Source: Marinobacter orientalis (lineage in GTDB: Bacteria; Pseudomonadota; Gammaproteobacteria; Pseudomonadales; Oleiphilaceae). From it: a stretch of DNA of 64,000 nt. This document shows, in pieces, positions 1 to 9,061 of the stretch (its first letter is position 1; every line of letters begins with the position of its first letter). The DNA is taken from positions 1,054,001 to 1,118,000 of the forward strand of contig NZ_SRZX01000001.1 in assembly GCF_004792665.1 (NCBI RefSeq), in the 5' to 3' direction. A program made the translations under genes and the position numbers. The notes below the pieces were generated by a model, which ran no database searches, was not told the DNA's origin, and saw only the letters and a program-made list of their open reading frames with translations.

Positions 1-281
1 TCACTGCTACGAAAACGGGTATTGACCGCCACTGCAATAGCTCCCAGCCGAGCGCAGGCAAAATAGAGTATCGGCCATTCTGGAGTATTGGGTAGCCAGA
101 TAGCGACACGGTCACCGGGCTGGATACCCAACTTTTGGAGCCCTGCCGCAACTCGTCGGCTCTCATCCGCCAGGTTGCGGAAGGAGAGGTACTGCCCATT
201 ATGGAAGATCACAGGCGCGTCGCTAACCATGCTGTCCAGCATGTCGCCCAAGCTCTCCTGAAAGATGGGTTCTAGCATCAT
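1..281 (-). CDS. AMP-dependent acyl-CoA synthetase, N-terminal part (runs off the left edge)
   Basis: The gene begins ATGATG at 281 and stays open to the window edge, giving about 93 residues. They read as the N-terminus of an adenylate-forming acyl-CoA ligase: an opening helix, a stretch with FHNGQYLSFRNLADESRRVA, then LQKLGIQPGDRVAIWLPNTP and ILYFACARLGAIAVAVNTRF, all typical of the fatty-acyl-CoA synthetase class. The AMP-binding core lies outside the window, so the substrate cannot be judged. It follows the GMC oxidoreductase by 119 bases on the same strand and may activate an acid made by that dehydrogenase. The N-terminus does not look like the benzoate/2-aminobenzoate ligase subfamily, but this is a weak argument from so short a piece. 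Confidence 0.85.
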   Translation of the reverse strand, partial: MMLEPIFQESLGDMLDSMVSDAPVIFHNGQYLSFRNLADESRRVAAGLQKLGIQPGDRVAIWLPNTPEWPILYFACARLGAIAVAVNTRFRSS

Positions 282-400
282 AAAAAGCACTCAATGCGTG
301 GGGCCGGGAGCGGAGATATCATTTGCTTGTCCCGGTGTTTTGATGTCCTGATTCACAAAGTTAGTTGCATTTTGAGTCGGCCGCATCCTTGCGTAGCATC

Positions 401-1981
401 TTAGGACGTCAACTCCGACCAGTTGTTGCTTATATGCTCGGCGGTTCGTAGCGCAAGTGCATGCACTGTAAAAGTCGGATTAACGGCACCGCTAGTGGGA
501 AAGAGGCTGGTACCGGCAACAAAAAGGTTGTCGACATCATGACAGCGACCGTAGCTGTCAGTCACCGAAGATTGTTGATCCCGACCCATGATGCATCCAC
601 CCATAATATGCATGTTTGCCTTTGGTCCGGCCCACACATCTTTGGCCCCGGCCTCCTCCAGAACCTCGAGTCCCCGAGCAACTGCCGCATCAAAGCAGCG
701 GTTGTCGTCCTCCGAGTATTCATGCTCGACCCGTGCCACGGGAAAGCCGAAACGATCCTTCTCGCTACTCAGCTGCACCCGGTTTTCCGGCTGTGGCAGG
801 TTTTCACCAACCAGGGTCATGGTGGCAAGGTGTGAAGCTGCACGATGCATGAATTTGTGAAGCTCCTGACCGAACAGGCCTCCCCGCGCATTGGCGACGC
901 CAAGCAGATCCGTTGGTTTGAGAGCGTTGCCGATCAACCATTGCGAGCTGCCGAGATAGCCTTTATCCGGATCTTTCGCATAGTCATCCTGGCAAAGGAG
1001 CTGGCCGCCGGTCATACCAAATTCGTTTTCGGTGTTCTCTTCGAACATGCCAAAAAGATTGGCTGCACCGTGCGCCATCATATAGCGCCCTACCAGCCCA
1101 CTGGAATTCGCGAGGCCCTGTGGATGTTGAGCATTCGCGGAATTGAGCAGGATCCTTGGGTTCTGAACAGCGAAAGCGCCCAGCACCACAATCTCGGCAC
1201 TCAACTCGTGCCTGGAACCATCCGAGCTGAAATATTCGACCCCGACTGCCCGCCGGCCGCTCTCGTCGGTCAGCACCCGGCTAACGTGGCAATCCGTGCG
1301 CACTTCGGCTCCGGCGGCTTTGGCCTCTTTCAGATAGGTGACCAGGGGATTCGCCAGTGCGCCAATAGGACAGCCCGCATCACACCAGCCATCATAGATA
1401 CAGGCAGGGCGGCCCTTGTAGGGTACGGAGTTGATTGCCATGGGCAACGGCGAGGTGTGCATTCCAAGCCGTTTGAAACCTTCAGCAATCAATCGCCCCT
1501 GGGCGAATTGCGCCAGCGGGGGCATCGGGTAAGGTTCACCTTCCGGGCGCCAGACTTCCAGATCTGCATCGCCGGACAGGCCTACCTCTTCCTGGATCCG
1601 GTCATAGAAGGGCTGCAGCGTGCCATAGTCGATAGGCCAGTCCAGCGCTTTTCCGAATTGTGTACGAACCTTGAAATCCTCCGGGTGTAACCGGAACCAG
1701 CAGGCATAGTGGTGCAGTGCAGCACCTCCCGTACCGTGCCCCTGGTTGAAATTGATGGCAATAGGGTCCTTGCCTGCAGTTTCAGTGGTCGCGGGCCTGG
1801 CTTTCAGCTTTCGGGCCCAGATCGAGGAGCTGTAAAGTTCATTAAGCTCCCTGGTTGGGCCTGCCTCGAGTACCACGACACTCCTGCCCGCCTCAGCCAG
1901 CTTTGCGGCGATTACGCTTCCACTTGCACCCGCACCAACGACAATGGCATCCACCTTGGTATTTGTGTTTATCTGCGACAT
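401..1981 (-). CDS. GMC-family FAD oxidoreductase, gluconate-dehydrogenase large-subunit type
   Basis: A 526-residue flavoprotein that should oxidise an alcohol or sugar alcohol. The N-terminus carries the dinucleotide-binding motif VGAGASGSVIAAKL followed by VVVLEAG. Mid-protein IYDGWCDAGCPIGA resembles a cysteine-containing stretch found in membrane gluconate/sorbitol dehydrogenases. The C-terminus has NMHIMGGCIMG and GAVNPTFTVHALALR, the family's closing signature, with Asn-Pro present. No signal peptide is visible. The gene starts 3 bases after the stop of a subunit-3-like gene bearing a Tat signal, so the two are probably subunits of one enzyme and the flavoprotein may be co-exported with its partner. 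No cytochrome subunit is encoded next to it. The substrate is unknown; the envelope cassette upstream suggests a hydrophobic alcohol. Confidence 0.9.
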   Translation of the reverse strand: MSQINTNTKVDAIVVGAGASGSVIAAKLAEAGRSVVVLEAGPTRELNELYSSSIWARKLKARPATTETAGKDPIAINFNQGHGTGGAALHHYACWFRLHPEDFKVRTQFGKALDWPIDYGTLQPFYDRIQEEVGLSGDADLEVWRPEGEPYPMPPLAQFAQGRLIAEGFKRLGMHTSPLPMAINSVPYKGRPACIYDGWCDAGCPIGALANPLVTYLKEAKAAGAEVRTDCHVSRVLTDESGRRAVGVEYFSSDGSRHELSAEIVVLGAFAVQNPRILLNSANAQHPQGLANSSGLVGRYMMAHGAANLFGMFEENTENEFGMTGGQLLCQDDYAKDPDKGYLGSSQWLIGNALKPTDLLGVANARGGLFGQELHKFMHRAASHLATMTLVGENLPQPENRVQLSSEKDRFGFPVARVEHEYSEDDNRCFDAAVARGLEVLEEAGAKDVWAGPKANMHIMGGCIMGRDQQSSVTDSYGRCHDVDNLFVAGTSLFPTSGAVNPTFTVHALALRTAEHISNNWSELTS

Positions 1982-1984
1982 GCC

Positions 1985-2566
1985 TTACCCCCTCCGCGGC
2001 CATTTTTCGGGCGGTGTAATATGCGCCATGTAAGGCACACCCAGTTCAGCAAACCCGGTTTTTGTGCCGTAATAGACGTCGAGCGCATCGTTGCGCAGCA
2101 CGAAGCAGAACAGCGGCGCTGGCGCCCCTTTCCAAAGCGCAGGATTTGCGCCGACCAGGTCTTCAACCAGGGCGTTCCTGCCAGCCTCTTCCCCTTCGTA
2201 AAAGGGCTTGTCATAGCGTTCAGTGTGAACTGCGTTCAGCGAAGCCAGCCCAACTTTGTAAAAATCCGAAAACGAGCCGGTATAATCCATGTACTTCAGG
2301 ATCAGGGCGGGGTTCTCCGCCATCAGCTGGGCATCGACAAAGTCAGCCAGCCCGGCATCCGACGCGCCGGGCAACAGAGTATCCCCGAATGTCTCAAGAG
2401 TGCGCACCTCTTCCTGGGTGAAGCTGTGCCATACTTTTTCACTGTTTACCCGCGTCGCTGCCTGCAATTTCAAGCTGACAGCAGAGGTCAGGATGCCAGT
2501 ACCAACCAGTCCCAGAAAGGTGCGCCGGGACGTGCTGCGGGGTCGGTCGTTTTTATAATCAATCAC
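1985..2566 (-). CDS. Gluconate 2-dehydrogenase subunit 3-like protein with Tat signal
   Basis: I chose the GTG at 2566, giving 193 residues. It has an AGAGGA ribosome site at good spacing, whereas the longer frame reaching a TTG at 2611 starts inside a terminator-like hairpin. The N-terminus has a twin-arginine motif, STSRRTFLGLVG, then a hydrophobic stretch ending near LKLQAATRV, so export by Tat is expected. The body (SFTQEEVRTLETFGDTLLPG) fits the gluconate-2-dehydrogenase subunit-3 family, which partners GMC flavoproteins in membrane-bound dehydrogenases. It sits directly upstream of the GMC gene with a 3-base gap. Likely role: export escort and structural partner of the flavoprotein. Confidence 0.82.
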   Translation of the reverse strand: MIDYKNDRPRSTSRRTFLGLVGTGILTSAVSLKLQAATRVNSEKVWHSFTQEEVRTLETFGDTLLPGASDAGLADFVDAQLMAENPALILKYMDYTGSFSDFYKVGLASLNAVHTERYDKPFYEGEEAGRNALVEDLVGANPALWKGAPAPLFCFVLRNDALDVYYGTKTGFAELGVPYMAHITPPEKWPRRG

Positions 2567-2581
2567 CCTATTTATCCTCTT

Positions 2582-2620
2582 AAAAAAGAAGGCCCGCTTA
2601 TCAGTATCCAAACGGGCCTT
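2582..2620 (-). terminator. Rho-independent terminator or attenuator between the DUF1329 and subunit-3 genes
   Basis: AAGGCCCG at 2589-2596 pairs perfectly with CGGGCCTT at 2613-2620. Read leftward, the 8-bp stem is followed by CTTTTTT. It sits after the DUF1329 stop (2657) and before the dehydrogenase subunit start (2566), so it would end most transcripts of the envelope cassette and lower expression of the dehydrogenase genes. Confidence 0.75.
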
Positions 2621-2656
2621 CTGACAATCAACAGCTTAAGTCATTGCTGCCCGGGA

Positions 2657-3937
2657 TCATCTGGCGATATCAGAGAGCTCGCCACTCGCCGCCTGCTTGA
2701 GTACCTGCGGAGAGAACGACTCCGGCGTCAGTTCCGGCGTATTCTGCTTCATCGAAACTATGTCGATATAGGTCGCCCGCTGACGCTGGAAGTCGATGGC
2801 CTGAGTATGGAGAAATCCAAGAGCCGGCTCGCCGTTACCCGTGGTAATCGGGGCATAGGACTGACGCCACATCCTCCAGAAATCACCCTTTTTGTCGTAG
2901 ATCTCCGAGTGGTAGATCAGGGGATAATTCGTATCCATATAAAGGACTTTTTTACCATAAGGGTGTTCCGCCGGTGGCGTTGCCTCTATCACAAATACTT
3001 CCTTTGGCTCCCAGGTGACATTGATCGGATTCCAGTAGGGCTCCGACTGCTCCACCAGGTTGGAATACTCATGCTCCACATTCGGGTTCTGAGCCGTGGT
3101 CACACCAAGAATCCACCGCTTGTCAACGACCTCCCAATCCGTGTACCAGAGCGGAAACGCGTTGATCGCCTGGTTATCATCGTTAAGCAGATCCATCTTT
3201 GGTTGTGGGTCCATCCACGACTGTCCGCCAGCAATGCGTCGCGTTCTACGAATGGATTTTACGTAAGCCCAAGCATCATCAACCTTGCCCGTATTGTACT
3301 GCTTGGTAAAGATCCCGAGCCCCGCCACGTCGTAGGGCTTGCTGAGTACCAGGAGGTAACTCGCATGCTCGTCTTCGTTACCGACGTTAGTCGGCTCGAT
3401 CGCCGTTCTGCCTTCCAACAGCATTTTTGCACTTATAGCCTCGAAACGGTCTACGGTGCCGTTGTCCGCCTCGACCACAGTTACGTCACCCACAGCAATC
3501 CAGTTATCGCCGGTAATGGGGTTGGCGTAATAGTGGTTCCAGGCCAGCTTGTAGCCGGCATTCGGGTCATCGGCGCTAACATCGAGAAACGGGATCCCCG
3601 CCGTGTAGTTTTCAACCATCTTGGTATCAGGGTTCAGCCGGGCTTCACCAGCCTTATTCTTACTGGCGTCCAGATATGACGGGTTTAGCTCAGGCTCCTT
3701 GGAGGGCCCGAGTTTCATTGTGAGATTATGATTGCGGATCCACATCTCGAACTTGTCAGTAAGCAGATCCCGGACGGGGATACCCTCAAAGGTTTTATCC
3801 TGAAGGCTATCCAGATTGTCCTTGCTTATCACCGTACCCGCCGGCACTTCTTCGGCCATGGCCAGACCGCTCGTCAGGGCCAGCAGGCCACTCAGTGCCA
3901 ACGGCTTGATTAGCTTTTTATATTCGTTTACTTGCAT
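2657..3937 (-). CDS. DUF1329 family exported protein
   Basis: A 426-residue protein from the ATG at 3937 (an in-frame ATG also lies at 3949). It opens with a Sec signal peptide: KKLIKP, a hydrophobic run ALSGLLALTSGLAMA, and cleavage before EEVPAG. The body resembles DUF1329, a LolA/LolB-like outer-membrane lipoprotein-sorting fold found next to DUF1302 proteins and MMPL permeases; aromatic-rich stretches such as WRMWRQSY fit. Its biochemical function is unknown. Position between DUF1302 and the dehydrogenase genes suggests a periplasmic carrier for a hydrophobic compound; that role is inferred from context only. Confidence 0.85.
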   Translation of the reverse strand: MQVNEYKKLIKPLALSGLLALTSGLAMAEEVPAGTVISKDNLDSLQDKTFEGIPVRDLLTDKFEMWIRNHNLTMKLGPSKEPELNPSYLDASKNKAGEARLNPDTKMVENYTAGIPFLDVSADDPNAGYKLAWNHYYANPITGDNWIAVGDVTVVEADNGTVDRFEAISAKMLLEGRTAIEPTNVGNEDEHASYLLVLSKPYDVAGLGIFTKQYNTGKVDDAWAYVKSIRRTRRIAGGQSWMDPQPKMDLLNDDNQAINAFPLWYTDWEVVDKRWILGVTTAQNPNVEHEYSNLVEQSEPYWNPINVTWEPKEVFVIEATPPAEHPYGKKVLYMDTNYPLIYHSEIYDKKGDFWRMWRQSYAPITTGNGEPALGFLHTQAIDFQRQRATYIDIVSMKQNTPELTPESFSPQVLKQAASGELSDIAR

Positions 3938-3973
3938 GGTGCACCCCATTGTTTTTTTTGGATGTCAAAGCGA

Positions 3974-5443
3974 TTAGAACTGGTAAGTAATCCGAGTGTA
4001 TAACTGGTCACTTTCATCAAAAGACCCGAATAGTGATGTTCCGTCAGCAGGGCTCTTATCGCCGCCGTAAAACAGGTCAAGCTCGGTCTTCAGGCGCCAA
4101 TGCTGGCCAAAGGCAAACTCGACTGAAGGCACGAGTACACCACCGCCATTGCTGGCGTCGTGCACAGCCACCAGTTGACCCACAACGGAGTCATACTTGT
4201 AAGGAAGAGTAAAAATGGCCGTCAGCCAGGTGGTATGCTCGTCTTCCACCGTTCCAAAGGCGTTCTGAACGGCTTCAGGACTGCTGATATCCTGAGTGTG
4301 GTTGTCGAGGTAAGTATTGAACACCTGCAGACTCAACATGCTTGGGCTACTTGTGCCCAGCGTGTTCTGAAGTCGCAGGTTGGTGTCGAGGCCGAACATC
4401 ATCCGGTAGGTATCTTTTTCCACAACACCCCCAGCCGGATTGTTGTAGGGTTTATCCGGTGTGTAGGCAAGCTCGGCCCGAAAGACGCTGTCAATGGGGG
4501 CTATATAGCCGCTCAGTGTGCCACCAACGATATCGATTTCGGGGTAAACGAATGCGGCTCCTATGGGTGCATTGGCCTTTTCTGTCGGGAACACAACAGG
4601 GTCCTGTCCCTGGGTGTGATAATAGTTAACGCTGTAGGCGAGGCCGTCATACTCACCCAAGGTGCCAGACCACCTGAATCCGTAATGAGGGTCGTCGGCA
4701 TCACCCTCATCATTGTTGTAGTCAATCGGAAGCACTGTCCCCTTCAGGTTGAAACCCCGGTTGCCTTTACCTGCCCAGCGCCCCCCATAAAGGTCGTAGG
4801 TGTTACCGATATCCTCTTCGTCATCCAGCCCCGGACGCACCAGCAGCTGTAACTGGCCGCTCATCTCGGGAATGTCGATGGTCGCATTGGCTAGAATCAG
4901 CGGCTTGCGCCACTCTTCGTTCTCGGGTTCCAGGAAAGACCGCCAGGACTGGTCATAACCGTGAACGACATCCATGGCCTGAAAGAAATCCGTTTCACCC
5001 CACACCACTTGCTGCTTTCCAAGACGCAAAAAAATGCGGTCAGTAGGTCGAAAATCTGCATATAGCTCACGGACATCCAGTTCGTTTAGCTCATCCTGGA
5101 AATCGGCTCTGACGCCCGTTACTTCGGTCAGGTCTTCCAACCGATCCATATAATCGGTCATATATTCATAACTAGCACGTCCGATTGCCGTAACGCGCGC
5201 CGGGCCTACTTCCCCTCGTGCCTGGAGCAACGCTGTAGTGCGAGCCATAGACATATCCCACTTATCATCCTCGGCCGTTGCGGAAACGTCGTCCAGGTTC
5301 CAGCTCAGGTACTGACGCAGATAACCATTCACCGTGAAGTTGCCAACTTCAACCGCACTGACATAGCCTGGATAACCCGAGGCCAATGGTAAGACAATTG
5401 CAGCAATGCCCCTGATAAGCCTTCTGCTTGGTGCGCTAGCCAT
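3974..5443 (-). CDS. DUF1302 family outer-membrane beta-barrel protein
   Basis: The start is taken as the ATG at 5443 (489 residues), preceded by GGAGAAG and immediately opening a signal peptide (SRRLIRGIAAIVLPLASG, cleavage near YVSA). The frame continues 110 codons upstream without any coding character. The mature part is rich in alternating aromatic and polar residues, contains LRLGKQQVVWGETDFFQAMD and ends in a C-terminal YTRITYQF, typical of outer-membrane barrels. DUF1302 proteins occur with DUF1329 partners in gammaproteobacteria. Likely an outer-membrane channel or binding protein for a hydrophobic substrate; no substrate can be read from the sequence. Confidence 0.85.
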   Translation of the reverse strand: MASAPSRRLIRGIAAIVLPLASGYPGYVSAVEVGNFTVNGYLRQYLSWNLDDVSATAEDDKWDMSMARTTALLQARGEVGPARVTAIGRASYEYMTDYMDRLEDLTEVTGVRADFQDELNELDVRELYADFRPTDRIFLRLGKQQVVWGETDFFQAMDVVHGYDQSWRSFLEPENEEWRKPLILANATIDIPEMSGQLQLLVRPGLDDEEDIGNTYDLYGGRWAGKGNRGFNLKGTVLPIDYNNDEGDADDPHYGFRWSGTLGEYDGLAYSVNYYHTQGQDPVVFPTEKANAPIGAAFVYPEIDIVGGTLSGYIAPIDSVFRAELAYTPDKPYNNPAGGVVEKDTYRMMFGLDTNLRLQNTLGTSSPSMLSLQVFNTYLDNHTQDISSPEAVQNAFGTVEDEHTTWLTAIFTLPYKYDSVVGQLVAVHDASNGGGVLVPSVEFAFGQHWRLKTELDLFYGGDKSPADGTSLFGSFDESDQLYTRITYQF

Positions 5444-5636
5444 ACGTTCTTCTCCGATGCTTTTTGTTTTATGCCCCTGCCATGCTTCACATGACCGGCA
5501 TTGGAGCCGCGTGCGGACTACTGGAGACTCTCCCCTGCACAACGACCATTTACTTAAGCTCCTTGCTCGCTCACCGCGGATCCGTCCGAAGCTCTCTTGC
5601 GACCGCCGGTCAGAATGCGACCAGCATGGGTACGGG

Positions 5637-8030
5637 TTAAGCTCTTCCCTGCACCGCATAGGCCGCACCTGTCCCTGCCGAATCAGCCGAATAGTCCTCT
5701 CCCTTCCTGACTGCACCGAAAATGAACCGGGGGCGCAGCAGGTAAACCATTGAGGGAATAACAACCAGGGCACTAATGGCTGAAACGCTCATCCAGAGAG
5801 CAATCAGGAGCCCCATTTCGGCCTGGAAGCGCAATGAAGAGAAGAAGTACCAGAGAACGACGGAAGCGATCATCGTCGCGGCGGTGACGATCACGGCGCG
5901 GCCTGCTGTACTCAGGGCGAAAGCAATAGCCTCTCTGACGTCGCCATCCTTGTGGAAACTCTCGCGAATGCGGTCCGTAATATAAAAGGCATAGTCAACG
6001 CCCAGCCCGATTCCAAGGGCGGCGACCGGCAGCGTGTTGACGTTCAGACTGATGCCCTGCCAGCTCATGAAGCTGAATGTCACCGTGTTTGACAGCACCA
6101 CCAAGGGTAAGAAAAACAGGCCAGCCTGGCTCGACCTGTAGGCCAGGGCGCAAAAGAAAAACAATACCAGCAACGCCAGGGCGATACTCTGGATCTGCCC
6201 CGAGAAAATTACCTCATTGGCTGCTGCAAGCACCCCGATCAACCCGCCTGCCAACCGGTACTCCACTCCGTCAACGGGATTCGCCGCGGCAAAGTCCTTG
6301 CTCGCCTGAATGGCGGTACGAATGGTGTCCCCCTGGTGGTCACGGAAAGACAACTGCACAGCGCCATTCTGGTACTTGATGTCGGAAAAGCGTGCGATGT
6401 CGCCCGGATCGGACCCTGCAAGGGCAAAGAACAGGAATTCGCCATTGACCAGTGCGTTGTCGCCGGTCTTGAAGAAGCGTGGATTACCTTCATGAAGCAC
6501 CATGTTTACAGGCCGGATGACATCAACCAGGGACTGGGTGCCACCGACGCCTTCCAGGTTCTCCATGTACTGCTGGTACTGCATAATGTTGTCGAGAACT
6601 TCCGGACGCTTCAGGGCATCGGGTTCTTCGCCCTCAATGACGACAAACATCCGGTCACTGCCAGGGAAACGGCTATTGATGCTAGCGTCCGACCGGTTGT
6701 ACTCGGAGTCCGGCCAGAGAATAGGTGACCCCGGGTTGGCGTCACCGACCGTAATGTCTTTGGCAAAAAAGCCTGACACTGCCAGCAGAACCACAGCCAC
6801 TATCAAAACGGCAGAAGCACTGGCGCGGTTAGTCGTAAGCCGGGTACAAAGGCGGAGGAAAGCAGAGACAGCAGTATTGACCCGCAGGTCCACCAGCCGG
6901 TGCTCTGAGTCAGCCCTGACCCAGGAAAGTGCGACGGGAACCATGACAAGAGTGCCTATCACCATCGCACCAACCCACATTGCCCCGATCAGGGAGGCTT
7001 TCTGAAGCAGCGGTATGGGTGTCAGCGCGACCACCAGCATAGCGCCTGCATCCGTGGCCAGACCCAGCAGTCCCGGACGAAACAGCTTGCGTAATGCCAA
7101 CCGCGCCGCATCGCGGGAATTCAGGCCACCGCTGCGACGCTCATCATCGAATGCCGAGTTCAGCTGGATAGTGTGGGATACGGCTCTTGCCGCTATCAGG
7201 AATGTAATGACGATCGCCAGCGGATCAAGGTTGATCCCCATCAGGGTGATAACCCCCATCACCCAGACGCCGGTTACTCCGCCCGACAACAGTGGCAGCA
7301 ACATACCTCGCAAGGTGCCTTCCGTCACTAACAGAAGCAGAGCAATCACGCCGATGATCATACCGACAATTTTCAGAGTCTCTGGCAGATAGTTAATGAT
7401 CAGACCGGCCAGGATGGGCTGACCGACGACTTTGACCTCAACGCCGTCAACTTCCACCTCATTTATGATTTCCTGGATTTGCGGATAGACCTTGTCGTAG
7501 TCGATCAGCCGGTCAATGAAGTCAACGGTAATTAGCGCTGCGCTCAGATCCTTGGAAACGTACTGGCCGTAAACCATCGGGTTGGAAATTGCGGCCTCCC
7601 GCAAAACCTCGATCTCCTGGTCACTGGAGGGCAGGTCCGGCCACATCAACGGTAGCGACTCAATGCCCTCGGTGGATGCCTGCACGTTTTTTATTTTCTT
7701 GCTGGCCAACGAGGTAATCTGAAACTGATTGACCGCGTCGATGTACTGCAGATCCTTGGTGATTCGCTGTACGATCTCCAGAATATCTCTACGGAAAATG
7801 TCGCCCTTATCCACCTGGACCATCAGGGTTACAACATTGGCTCCGCCAAAGGTCGTCTTATACTTTTCATTGATCTGCACGTAGGGGTGGTTGGCAGGCT
7901 GCAGGTCGCTGAAGGTTGTTTTAACCTCGAGCCCCAGAGCAAAATACCCCAACACAACAGTCACGACGGCAAGCAGGGCCACGACAGCCACTCGCCATTG
8001 AATCAAAAAACCCGAGAGTCGCTTAATCAT
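5637..8030 (-). CDS. MMPL/RND-family inner-membrane permease
   Basis: A 797-residue integral membrane protein with the two-repeat RND layout. A first transmembrane helix near residues 12-32 is followed by a large periplasmic loop, a block of five or six helices (from about 215), a further single helix near 410, a second loop and a last helix block from about 620. Motifs include GIGLGVDYAFYITDRIRESF in the second helix block, the characteristic Gly-Asp segment of MMPL transporters. Its start overlaps the upstream propeller gene by 4 bases (ATGA), so the two are translationally coupled. Such permeases with YCF48, DUF1302 and DUF1329 partners are thought to move hydrophobic molecules across the envelope; direction and cargo are unknown. 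Confidence 0.9.
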   Translation of the reverse strand: MIKRLSGFLIQWRVAVVALLAVVTVVLGYFALGLEVKTTFSDLQPANHPYVQINEKYKTTFGGANVVTLMVQVDKGDIFRRDILEIVQRITKDLQYIDAVNQFQITSLASKKIKNVQASTEGIESLPLMWPDLPSSDQEIEVLREAAISNPMVYGQYVSKDLSAALITVDFIDRLIDYDKVYPQIQEIINEVEVDGVEVKVVGQPILAGLIINYLPETLKIVGMIIGVIALLLLVTEGTLRGMLLPLLSGGVTGVWVMGVITLMGINLDPLAIVITFLIAARAVSHTIQLNSAFDDERRSGGLNSRDAARLALRKLFRPGLLGLATDAGAMLVVALTPIPLLQKASLIGAMWVGAMVIGTLVMVPVALSWVRADSEHRLVDLRVNTAVSAFLRLCTRLTTNRASASAVLIVAVVLLAVSGFFAKDITVGDANPGSPILWPDSEYNRSDASINSRFPGSDRMFVVIEGEEPDALKRPEVLDNIMQYQQYMENLEGVGGTQSLVDVIRPVNMVLHEGNPRFFKTGDNALVNGEFLFFALAGSDPGDIARFSDIKYQNGAVQLSFRDHQGDTIRTAIQASKDFAAANPVDGVEYRLAGGLIGVLAAANEVIFSGQIQSIALALLVLFFFCALAYRSSQAGLFFLPLVVLSNTVTFSFMSWQGISLNVNTLPVAALGIGLGVDYAFYITDRIRESFHKDGDVREAIAFALSTAGRAVIVTAATMIASVVLWYFFSSLRFQAEMGLLIALWMSVSAISALVVIPSMVYLLRPRFIFGAVRKGEDYSADSAGTGAAYAVQGRA

Positions 8031-9061
8031 TCTGATTCTCTCTTATCCACTTGAGCGACATCTGTGCGTGAGGTAAACGCATGTGATCCCTGGGGCCCCA
8101 GGAAACGGATCCCCCGACCGGCAATATAAAAGCCGCCATCGGTCGCCGTTATATTTGTGTACCAGCCATAGTTGCCGTCGGCGACCGAACCGATGTCCCA
8201 TTGACCTGAGTCAGTCCCACTAACCAGAACACCGCCATTTCCAACCGCCTGGTAACGCGCGCCGCTCCAGCTCACGTCGAACAGATGCGCACTGGTGTCC
8301 AGTTCCACTGCAGTCCAGTGTTTACCACTGTCGACGGTCTGGATGACCGTGCCGGACAGCCCGACGGCGATGCCTTTTCCTCTACCTGAAAACGTGATGG
8401 CCATCAGACTTGATGCTGTGGGACTCGGTATGGATTCCCAGGTATCACCGCCATCCGGCGAACGTTGGATCTCACCGAATTCACCAACCACCCAAACAGC
8501 TCCGGAGGAATCAACCGCAATATCATTCCAGCTGACATCCTTTCGGGGATGAGCCTGTTGCCAGGTGGCTCCCCTGTCTTCGCTTAACAGCACCGTGCCC
8601 ATCCCCCCAGCGACCCAGCCGCGCCCTTCGGCATCGACATGCGCTCGCAGGAACTGCCCACCACCCATGGGAAAGGTGTCTACCTCAAGCAACTGCCAGG
8701 AATCACCACCATTCCGGGTCATTAGCAAAACGCCCTTATCCCCAGCTGCGAAGGCAGTTTCAGCGTCCCATGCTGCGATATCCTGCAGGTGCGATTTCAC
8801 CGGCGTCGGCTGGATCTGCCAGGTTTTGCCCCCATCCTCACTTCGAACGATTTTTCCAAAGCTACCCGCAGCCCACACCACGCGTCCTGAATCACCCGGG
8901 GACGCAACACCAAAAAAGTTATCGCGCGGCTCAATAGCCTGCGCCTCGACGCTGGGCACATCGACAGACGGCTTGACGAAGAACGCCACCCAGAAGAGTC
9001 CTCCGAGAATCAGCAGCGACAGTGCTACTTCAAGTGCATAAGAGACATAGTTTTTATTCAT
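8027..9061 (-). CDS. YCF48-like (photosystem II stability factor-type) beta-propeller, membrane-anchored
   Basis: A 344-residue protein. Residues about 8-28 form an uncleaved or signal-type transmembrane segment (VALSLLILGGLFWVAFFV). The rest is a series of repeats of the form GxVxxxxDGGxTW: SEDGGKTWQ, TRNGGDSWQLL, SEDRGATWQQ, SPDGGDTWESI and TVDSGKHWTAV are visible. This is the BNR/YCF48 propeller. In photosynthetic organisms HCF136/Ycf48 aids complex assembly; in heterotrophs such genes sit before MMPL permeases and probably assist permease assembly or form its periplasmic part. It is the first gene of the leftward cassette. Confidence 0.88.
   Translation of the reverse strand: MNKNYVSYALEVALSLLILGGLFWVAFFVKPSVDVPSVEAQAIEPRDNFFGVASPGDSGRVVWAAGSFGKIVRSEDGGKTWQIQPTPVKSHLQDIAAWDAETAFAAGDKGVLLMTRNGGDSWQLLEVDTFPMGGGQFLRAHVDAEGRGWVAGGMGTVLLSEDRGATWQQAHPRKDVSWNDIAVDSSGAVWVVGEFGEIQRSPDGGDTWESIPSPTASSLMAITFSGRGKGIAVGLSGTVIQTVDSGKHWTAVELDTSAHLFDVSWSGARYQAVGNGGVLVSGTDSGQWDIGSVADGNYGWYTNITATDGGFYIAGRGIRFLGPQGSHAFTSRTDVAQVDKRESE

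Noticed and set aside
1..281. The partial acyl-CoA synthetase as the 2-aminobenzoate-CoA ligase of the pathway.
   Set aside because: It belongs to another operon, and its visible N-terminus looks like a fatty-acyl type; too little sequence to claim more.
1709..3679. A 656-codon rightward frame across the GMC, subunit-3 and DUF1329 genes.
   Set aside because: It spans three supported leftward genes and a terminator, and its translation shows no domain.
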